This document shows, in pieces, positions 58,712 through 64,000 of a stretch of DNA of 64,000 nt; the first letter of the stretch is position 1, and each line of letters starts with the position of its first letter. The position numbers were made by a program, and so were the translations under genes. Under the pieces are notes generated by a model. That model saw only the letters and a list, made by a program, of their open reading frames with translations, ran no database searches and was not told the origin of the DNA. Source of the DNA: DATHTK01 sp035463295 (GTDB taxonomy: Bacteria; Actinomycetota; Rubrobacteria; Rubrobacterales; Rubrobacteraceae); the NCBI GenBank assembly GCA_035463295.1, contig DATHTK010000052.1, forward strand, positions 9,846 to 73,845. The letters run 5' to 3'.

Positions 58712-59239
58712 ATGGGTGATCTCGCGATCTTGGTCCTCCGTCTAGCGCTGGGGGGGCTCCTCGCTGGCCACGGGGCGCAGAAGCTCTTCGGGACCTCCGG
58801 TGGGCCGGGTCTGGAGGGCACCAGCGGATTCATGGAGATGCTGGGTCTCAAGCCCGGACGCCCCTGGGCGATAATGGCGGGAGGCTCGGAGCTCGGCGGC
58901 GGCGCGCTCACGGCTCTCGGGCTACTGAACCCGCTGGGTCCCATCGGGATAATAGGGGCTATGTCGATGGCGACGGCGACCGCGCACAGCGGAAAGCCGA
59001 TCTGGGTGACCGAGGGCGGCGCGGAGCTCCCCGTCACCAATATCGCGGCGGCGACGGCGATCATGCTCGGTGGTCCGGGCAAGTACTCGCTGGACCGGGC
59101 GCTGGGCATCAAGCTGCCCGCGTGGATAGCGCCCCTCGGACTCACCATCGTCATACTCACCGTGATGTACACGCTCACCACCGAGGACGAGCCCGAGCAG
59201 GGCGAAGCCCGGGAGGGACTCGCCGGAGAAGAGGAGTAG
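58712..59239 (+). CDS. DoxX-family membrane protein
   Basis: A 175-residue protein with four helices: MGDLAILVLRLALGGLLAGHGAQKLFG is the DoxX opening (RLxxGxxxxxHGxQKLFG), then GFMEMLGLKPGRPWAIMAGGSELGGGALTALGLLNPLGPIGIIGAMSMATATAH, a third segment (TNIAAATAIMLGGPGKYSLDRALGI) and a last helix with an acidic tail. DoxX proteins are linked to thiol redox and quinone stress. ATG 58712 has GAGGAGGAG upstream; it may share a transcript with the dioxygenase. Confidence 0.9.
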   Translation: MGDLAILVLRLALGGLLAGHGAQKLFGTSGGPGLEGTSGFMEMLGLKPGRPWAIMAGGSELGGGALTALGLLNPLGPIGIIGAMSMATATAHSGKPIWVTEGGAELPVTNIAAATAIMLGGPGKYSLDRALGIKLPAWIAPLGLTIVILTVMYTLTTEDEPEQGEAREGLAGEEE

Positions 59240-59414
59240 CGCGCGCCCCGTCGTCTGCGGTCCGACCTCCGCAGGGCTCACGGCGGCGAACCGTAGCGCG
59301 GGCCGGCCTGACACGCCGTATGACGCCAGCAGGCGTTGCTCTGAGAATCATCCCGAGCGAGCGTTCTTCGTTCAGAGGAGCCCGGGAGCAGCGTGCCGTT
59401 CGCCGTGGTGTCGC

Positions 59415-59449
59415 TTTACAAGGACCCCTGCAGGGTCTATACAACCAGC
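59415..59449 (+). promoter_or_regulatory. Promoter of the MgtE-like gene with start codon at +1
   Basis: TTTACA (59415-59420), 17-nt spacer, TATACA (59438-59443), then ACCAGC and GTG 59450. The 6-nt gap from -10 to the start codon equals that of the HTH gene at 41913 and marR at 57552. No ribosome site lies between. The coding frame is open upstream to GTG 59393 but that part overlaps the promoter. Confidence 0.75.
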
Positions 59450-60790
59450 GTGGTCGAGAACGGTAAAGAGAAGTCGCGGGTCAAGGCGGGTAGCGAGGCG
59501 GTGCGGCGTACGATCAGGGCCCGGCCGCGCATCCGTCCCAGGGTGTACGGCTACCTCACCGAGGAGAAGGAGTCGCTGCGACAGGGGTTCGCGGCGCTGT
59601 TCATCTCCTCCGTCGGGGAGCTGGCGGCCGGGATCGTACTGGCCGGCATAACCGGGACGCTGGAGGAGCTGGTAGGGCTCGCGGTCCTCATCCCCGCCGC
59701 CATCGCGATGCGAGGCGCCATCTTCGGCGCGATGGGGAGTCGGCTCGCGACCGCCATTCATACGGGCCTCTTCCGGATCGACTTCCGCCGCGGCGCGCTC
59801 GCGGAGAACGTGCAGGCGGCCGCCGCGCTCTCGCTCATCTCCGGGGTGTTCCTGGCGTTCCTGGCCCGTTACCTCTCCGACATCCTCGGCGTGCGGACGG
59901 CGCTCTCGGTCTTCGACTACGTCGTCATCTCGACCGTAGGCGGGCTGCTGGCCGGCGTGTTCCTGCTCGGCATCACGGTATTGGTCGCCCGTCTGAGCGT
60001 CACGCGCGACTGGGACATGGACAACATCGCCGCCCCCATGATAACCGCCTGCGGCGACATACTGACCCTCCCGGCGCTCGTGCTGGCGACCTACCTGATA
60101 GGCATCCCCATCTTCTCCGACGGCTTCGCGCTCATCCTGATCGCGTCCTCCATCGGCGTCGGCGTGCTGAGCTTCCGGCTAGGCACGGCGGGGCTCAGGC
60201 GCATCCTCGGGGAGAGTATGCCGATCCTGGCTCTCAACGGCGTCGTGACCATCCTGGTCGGCCTGATCCTGGAAGATCGCCTCGGCAACTTCGTCGCGTT
60301 CCCGGCGCTGCTGATACTCTTGCCGGCCTTTCTGCAGGAGGGCGGGGCGCTGGGGGGGATCCTCGCCAGCCGCCTCTCCTCAAAGGTGCACCTCGGTCTG
60401 CTCGCCCCCCGCGGCCTCCCCCAGCTCGGGGCCTTCCGGGACTTCGTATTGATCTACATCTTCGCCATCGGGGTCTTTCTATTTATCGGGGGGGCGGCTC
60501 ACTGGCTGGCCGTCGGTATCAGCCAGCTGAACCCGGCGCTTCTCGCGGCGCTGGGCCTCGGTGGGGGAGCCTTGAGCCCCGGGTTCGCGACGATGCTCGG
60601 GATAAGCGCTCTCTCCGGCCTCATCGCGACTACCGCCGCCATCCTCGCCGCCTATTACGGCTCGGTCACCAGCTACCGGCTCGGGCTCGACCCCGACACC
60701 TACGGCGTCCCGATCATAACTGCGGCGGTGGATCTCTTCGGTTTTCTGAGTCTTATAATAGCCCTGAACCTATTCGGACTGGCAGGTTAG
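59450..60790 (+). CDS. MgtE/SLC41-type divalent cation transporter (duplicated, no cytosolic CBS domains)
   Basis: A 446-residue membrane protein with two homologous halves, each five helices: RQGFAALFISSVGELAAGIVLAGITGTLEELVGLAVLIPAAIAMRGAIFGAMGSRLATAIHTG and LRRILGESMPILALNGVVTILVGLILEDRLGNFVAFPALLILLPAFLQEGGALGGILASRLSSKVHLGLL correspond, with LIPAAIAMRG/LLPAFLQEGG as the family's P-x-x-x-x-x-G-G-like pore segment and NIAAPMITACGDILTLPALVLATYLIG and DTYGVPIITAAVDLFGFLSLIIALN after each. It has no N or CBS domain of MgtE. GTG 59450 is chosen as leaderless start. Confidence 0.82.
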   Translation: MVENGKEKSRVKAGSEAVRRTIRARPRIRPRVYGYLTEEKESLRQGFAALFISSVGELAAGIVLAGITGTLEELVGLAVLIPAAIAMRGAIFGAMGSRLATAIHTGLFRIDFRRGALAENVQAAAALSLISGVFLAFLARYLSDILGVRTALSVFDYVVISTVGGLLAGVFLLGITVLVARLSVTRDWDMDNIAAPMITACGDILTLPALVLATYLIGIPIFSDGFALILIASSIGVGVLSFRLGTAGLRRILGESMPILALNGVVTILVGLILEDRLGNFVAFPALLILLPAFLQEGGALGGILASRLSSKVHLGLLAPRGLPQLGAFRDFVLIYIFAIGVFLFIGGAAHWLAVGISQLNPALLAALGLGGGALSPGFATMLGISALSGLIATTAAILAAYYGSVTSYRLGLDPDTYGVPIITAAVDLFGFLSLIIALNLFGLAG

Positions 60791-60794
60791 GAGT

Positions 60795-61991
60795 ATGCGC
60801 GACACCCAACCCAGGAACCTCAAGGATATGCTCACGGAGGCGAAGAACACCTCGGAGCTGATGGTGGACCTCGCCTACGCCGCCATCTTCTACAATTCCG
60901 AGGACCTCTCCGAGGAGGTCTCCCGGCTCGAGGAGCGCCTGAACAGCCTCGTCTTCGACATGCGCAGCCTCGCCATCTTCGCCGCCAGGAGCCACGCCGA
61001 CGCCGAGCAGATGGCCGGTATCCTGCAGGTAGTCCAGGATATAGAGAAGATCGGCAACGCCGCCAACGACATCGCCAAGATAGTGATCAAGCGCCTCGGG
61101 ATCCCGCCGGAGCTCCTCCACGACATCCCGGAGGCCGAGGAGATACCCTCCCGCGTGCGCGTGGGGCCCGACAGCGCGCTCGCCGGCCGGTCGCTGGGGG
61201 AGTTGGATCTCCCGGTGGAGACCGGGATGCGCCCTATCGCCATCCGCCGCGAAGACGAGTGGGAGTTCGACCCCGAGCCCGAAGATATCCTGCGCGCCGG
61301 CGACGTGCTCTTCTTGCAGGGACCGCCCGAAGGGGTGGCGGAAGTCAGGGGGCTCGCCGGCGTCCGGCCGCTGGAGAGCGAGACGACGCCCGAGCCTGGC
61401 GGCGCCCTCTCCGAGCTCGAGCGGGCGGTCGACATCCTGATCGAGATGAAAAACCTATCCGAGGTCGCCGTGGGTCTCGCCTACTCCGCCCTCCTCTACG
61501 ACGACGCCGGGCTCGCGCGCGAGGTCGTCGCCATAGAGGATGAGATGGACGAGATGCGCTACCGGCTGGAGCGCTGGATCCTCCTGGCCGCCTCCCACGT
61601 CGAGGACGCCTCCCGGCTGCGCGGCATGCTCCACCTCGCCACAGCCGCCGAGGCTATTAGCGACGGTGCTCAGGAGATGGTCTGGATGGTGGAGAAGGGC
61701 GAGGAGGTCCACCCGGTCCTCTCCGCCGCCGTCGAGGAATCCGACGAGGTGGTTCTGAAGCTGACGGTCTCCGCCGGCTCCCCCGCCGACGGCAAGACGC
61801 TCGAGGCCCTGCGCCTCGAAACTGAGACCGGCATGTTCGCCCTCGCCGTAAACCGCGGCGGCCGCTGGACCTACCGGCCCCGCGACACCTACGCGCTGAA
61901 GGCCGGCGACTCGCTGCTAGTCACCGGCGCCCCGGAGGGTCTGGAGCCCCTCGCCGAGCTCTTCGGCCAGGAGCTGGAGGAGTACTCGTAA
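60795..61991 (+). CDS. Tandem PhoU-TrkA_C protein
   Basis: A 398-residue soluble protein with the order PhoU-like, TrkA_C, PhoU-like, TrkA_C: first PhoU helical part (residues 8-115, DMLTEAKNTSELMVDLAYAAIFYNSEDLSEEVSRLEERLNSLVFDMR), TrkA_C (residues 118-190, SRVRVGPDSALAGRSLGELDLPVETGMRPIAIRREDEWEFDPEPEDILRAGDVLFLQGPPEG), then the same again (residues 210-300 and 310-398). It lies 4 nt after the MgtE-like transporter and is very likely its cytosolic gating or regulatory partner. Confidence 0.9.
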   Translation: MRDTQPRNLKDMLTEAKNTSELMVDLAYAAIFYNSEDLSEEVSRLEERLNSLVFDMRSLAIFAARSHADAEQMAGILQVVQDIEKIGNAANDIAKIVIKRLGIPPELLHDIPEAEEIPSRVRVGPDSALAGRSLGELDLPVETGMRPIAIRREDEWEFDPEPEDILRAGDVLFLQGPPEGVAEVRGLAGVRPLESETTPEPGGALSELERAVDILIEMKNLSEVAVGLAYSALLYDDAGLAREVVAIEDEMDEMRYRLERWILLAASHVEDASRLRGMLHLATAAEAISDGAQEMVWMVEKGEEVHPVLSAAVEESDEVVLKLTVSAGSPADGKTLEALRLETETGMFALAVNRGGRWTYRPRDTYALKAGDSLLVTGAPEGLEPLAELFGQELEEYS

Positions 61992-62074
61992 TCCGGAAAG
62001 GCTCGCCGGCGCGCGGTCTCCTGCTCTTCTGGGCCCCGCTCGCCCTTCTCGGAGCATTCCTGTACTGGATCCTG

Positions 62075-63217
62075 ATGGCCCGCTTCCGCGGACTGCCGGC
62101 TGACCTCTCGCAGGGCTCGAACGACCTCGAGATCTACCGCAGCGCCGGCGAGACCATCCTGCGCGGCGAGCTCCCCTACCGCGACTTCTTTATCGAGTAC
62201 CCGCCCGGAAGCCTTCCGGCCTTCGTACCACCGGCCCTCCTCACCGACGACCAAGCGGACTATATAAACCTCTTCGCCGCGGAGATGGCGCTCGTGCTCG
62301 TCGCAGCGCTTTTTCTCACCGCGCTCGCGGCGCGCATGGTCTGGGGCACCCGGGCGTGGCCGGTCCCGGCCGCGACCTTCGCGGCCGCGGCGGTGATGCT
62401 CTACCCCGTCGCCGTAACCCGCTACGACGCCGTCGTCGCCCTCTCGCTCGCGGTCGCGGCGCTCTGCGCCATCCTCGGCGGACGCTACGTCTACGTTGCC
62501 TACTGCTCGTTAGGCTTCGGGACGGCGGCAAAGCTCGTCCCGGCGCTCGCTACGGTGCCGCTGGCTCTCGCGCGCCGGGGCGCCGCGCGCGGTTACGCGG
62601 TCTTCTTCGGGGTGCTGACGCTCTTCTTCGTCCCCGCGCTGCTGCTCGGCGGGGGGCGCTTCGTGGAGAGCTTCTCCTACCACGCCGCCCGTGGCCTCCA
62701 GGTCGAAAGCCTCGCAGCCTCGGTCCTCATCAAGCTCGGGTGGGTCGAGGGGATCTCCTTCCGGTACGGGGCCTTCGAGGTCGAGGGGCGCGGGGTCGAG
62801 CTCGCAGGCTCCCTGAGCCTGCCGCTCACGGCGGTCCTGCTCGCCGCTACGACGCTCCTCGCCTACCGCGAACACCGCGTGGGGAGGCTGGAATACGCGC
62901 AGTTCCCGCGCTACGCGGCGGCGCTCATACTGGCGTTCATGCTCGGTTCCAAGGTCCTCTCTCCGCAGTACCTGATCTGGCTTCTCCCCCTTGTGCCGCT
63001 GGGTGCGGTGAGCCTCGCCCGCCTGGCCGGCCCGGGCGTCTCGCTCCTCTTTCTCGCCGCCTGCTGGACGACGACCCTGGTCTTCCCCCTCCACTATGGA
63101 GACCTCCTACAGCTCCGCGCCCCGGGACCGGACCTGCTCTTGTTGCGAAACGCGCTCCTCGTCGTACTCTGGGCCGCGCTCCTGGTCTCGCCCTCGCGAA
63201 CCAAAGAGACGTCTTGA
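62075..63217 (+). CDS. GT87/DUF2029-like integral membrane protein
   Basis: A 380-residue membrane protein with 9-10 helices: SNDLEIYRSAGETILRGELPYRDFFIEYPPGSLPAFVPPALL is the D-x-x-Y/YPP loop of GT87-type polyprenol-linked mannosyltransferases or DUF2029, then LYPVAVTRYDAVVALSLAVAALCAILGGRYV and SLGFGTAAKLVPALATVPLAL, and GSKVLSPQYLIWLLPLVPL near the end, also typical. Frame reading continues upstream of ATG 62075 into GLLLFWAPLALLGAFLYWILM, a likely first helix with no canonical start, so the true N-terminus is uncertain. Confidence 0.8.
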   Translation: MARFRGLPADLSQGSNDLEIYRSAGETILRGELPYRDFFIEYPPGSLPAFVPPALLTDDQADYINLFAAEMALVLVAALFLTALAARMVWGTRAWPVPAATFAAAAVMLYPVAVTRYDAVVALSLAVAALCAILGGRYVYVAYCSLGFGTAAKLVPALATVPLALARRGAARGYAVFFGVLTLFFVPALLLGGGRFVESFSYHAARGLQVESLAASVLIKLGWVEGISFRYGAFEVEGRGVELAGSLSLPLTAVLLAATTLLAYREHRVGRLEYAQFPRYAAALILAFMLGSKVLSPQYLIWLLPLVPLGAVSLARLAGPGVSLLFLAACWTTTLVFPLHYGDLLQLRAPGPDLLLLRNALLVVLWAALLVSPSRTKETS

Positions 63218-64000
63218 GCGCCCGGTGGTCGAGACCCCGTTCCGCCGCGGCGGCGCTCTGGCTCCTCTCCCTCTTCGTTCTGCTCGCTGTCCCGACCGGC
63301 TTCGCGCCCGGCCCCCGGCTCGACGAAGCGGAGGCCGCACAGAAGGCGAGCTTCGTCCCCGAGTTCGCGGAGTACTATGGCAAGCCGACGGTCGAGACCA
63401 CCGCCACCTACGACTCCGCTGCGGACGCCTGGCGCGTCGTTCTCACCGAGGCAACCTCCGGCGACGTCGTCGCCCGGCTCGTCGTCGACGACGACTCGGG
63501 GGAGGTGAGCGGCGCGAGCGTCTCGGCGGAGGCCGACGAGATCGAGTACCCGACGCTCTCAGAGGACGACGCAACGAGGCTCGCGCTCGCTTCACCGGAG
63601 GTGCGCGAGGAGCTCTCGAAGCACGGCTCCTACACCACCGACGCCGAGTACGAAGACGGCAGGTGGACGGTTCACTTCTACATCGAAGAGAGAGGACTGG
63701 TAGGCGGAAAGCCCGCGGCCGACGGCAGAAAAGAGGTAGCGGAGGCGAGGGTGGACGACGAGACCTGGGAGCTGGAGTATGTGTGGACCGGAGACCAAGT
63801 CGGCTGGCAGATGGCTCGCGGCGAGGTGGGCGCCTACGGGAAGCATGCCAACTACGCCCACATCTGGGGACCGCTCGCGCTCGTCTTCGCCCTCGCCTTT
63901 CTGCGCACCGACAAGCTCTTCTCCCTGCGCAACCTGGACGTAGTAGCCCTGCTCGGTTTTCTCGTCTCGCACGGGTTCTTCCGCGAGGGCGTGGTCTACG
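63214..64000 (+). CDS. Membrane protein with extracytoplasmic PepSY-like region (partial, C-terminus outside window)
   Basis: TTG 63214 overlaps the stop of the GT87-like gene (TTGA) and opens a frame to the right edge with no stop. Residues 1-32 have a signal/anchor (AALWLLSLFVLLAVPTGFA), followed by a hydrophilic 200-residue region with two PepSY-like strands (DEAEAAQKASFVPEFAEYYG ... and SEDDATRLALASPEVREELSKHG ... YEDGRWTVHFY), then helices AHIWGPLALVFALAFL and LDVVALLGFLVSHGFF. Coupling to the upstream gene suggests a shared cell-envelope role, not more. Confidence 0.7.
   Translation, partial: MSARWSRPRSAAAALWLLSLFVLLAVPTGFAPGPRLDEAEAAQKASFVPEFAEYYGKPTVETTATYDSAADAWRVVLTEATSGDVVARLVVDDDSGEVSGASVSAEADEIEYPTLSEDDATRLALASPEVREELSKHGSYTTDAEYEDGRWTVHFYIEERGLVGGKPAADGRKEVAEARVDDETWELEYVWTGDQVGWQMARGEVGAYGKHANYAHIWGPLALVFALAFLRTDKLFSLRNLDVVALLGFLVSHGFFREGVVY

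Noticed and set aside
1..64000. CRISPR arrays, IS elements, prophage, rRNA
   Set aside because: No regularly spaced repeats, transposase or integrase motifs, or rRNA sequence seen.

Overview
The window is 64 kb of very GC-rich bacterial chromosome with tightly packed genes, frequent ATGA/TTGA/GTGA stop-start overlaps, many GTG and TTG starts and regular use of ATA for Ile. Gene content (Actinobacteria-like DnaE, short archaeal-type ProS, glp/dha cluster, small secreted RTX-like protein, Clp-N/HTH pair) suggests a deep-branching actinobacterium such as Rubrobacter. That placement is inference; there is no rRNA, tRNA or clear phage/IS element in the window.

Layout. 1-5.4 kb: partial aminotransferase, dnaE, an FmdB-type zinc ribbon and small proteins. 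5.7-12.2 kb: a minus-strand aspartate-to-methionine operon (metX-metY-lysC-hom-asd, then a GNAT gene) headed by a clear SAM-I riboswitch. 12.2-19.9 kb: secreted double-psi barrel protein, proS, a BASS transporter, serS and a four-gene set (membrane protein, nitroreductase, type III polyketide synthase, ICMT-like methyltransferase) resembling Bacillus bpsA-bpsB. 20-22.5 kb (plus): fabF, peroxiredoxin, DUF456. 22.6-31.2 kb: PAC2 protein, PQQ-type sugar dehydrogenase, aat, asparaginase, amidohydrolase, Crp-family regulator, CNNM/CorC protein, ferritin-like protein. 31.3-38.4 kb: one glycerol operon, glpP-glpK-dhaK-glpF-dhaL-dhaM-glpD, with three strong intergenic hairpins. 38.5-42 kb: orphan response regulator, a sparse stretch with a broken small secreted-peptide gene, a DUF1059-like protein, an RTX-like protein with a good terminator, and a Clp-N gene with its HTH regulator.

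42-64 kb (mostly plus): selD, an AEC carrier, MarR/MFS, rhodanese, Usp, a quinone-dioxygenase/esterase pair, a DsbA-diadenylate-cyclase fusion, DUF924, a second MFS pump, a sodium/proton antiporter fused to rhodanese, a MarR/dioxygenase divergent pair, DoxX, an MgtE-like transporter followed by a tandem PhoU-TrkA_C protein, a GT87-like membrane protein and a partial membrane protein. Most of 46.5-59 kb looks like thiol, redox and electrophile defence.

Most notable: (1) two genes are interrupted by one in-frame TGA exactly where selenocysteine is expected, selD (42139-42141) and the rhodanese loop of the antiporter (54783-54785), each followed by a small hairpin at bacterial-SECIS distance; (2) one reading frame joins a CPHC DsbA-like thioredoxin domain to a DisA_N-type diadenylate cyclase domain; (3) three genes (HTH at 41913, MarR at 57552, MgtE-like at 59450) have sigma70-like promoters whose -10 box lies exactly 6 nt before the start codon, predicting leaderless mRNAs; (4) RNA hairpins punctuate the glycerol operon, including one with a perfect 14-bp outer stem in the glpK leader that is a natural target for the GlpP antiterminator.
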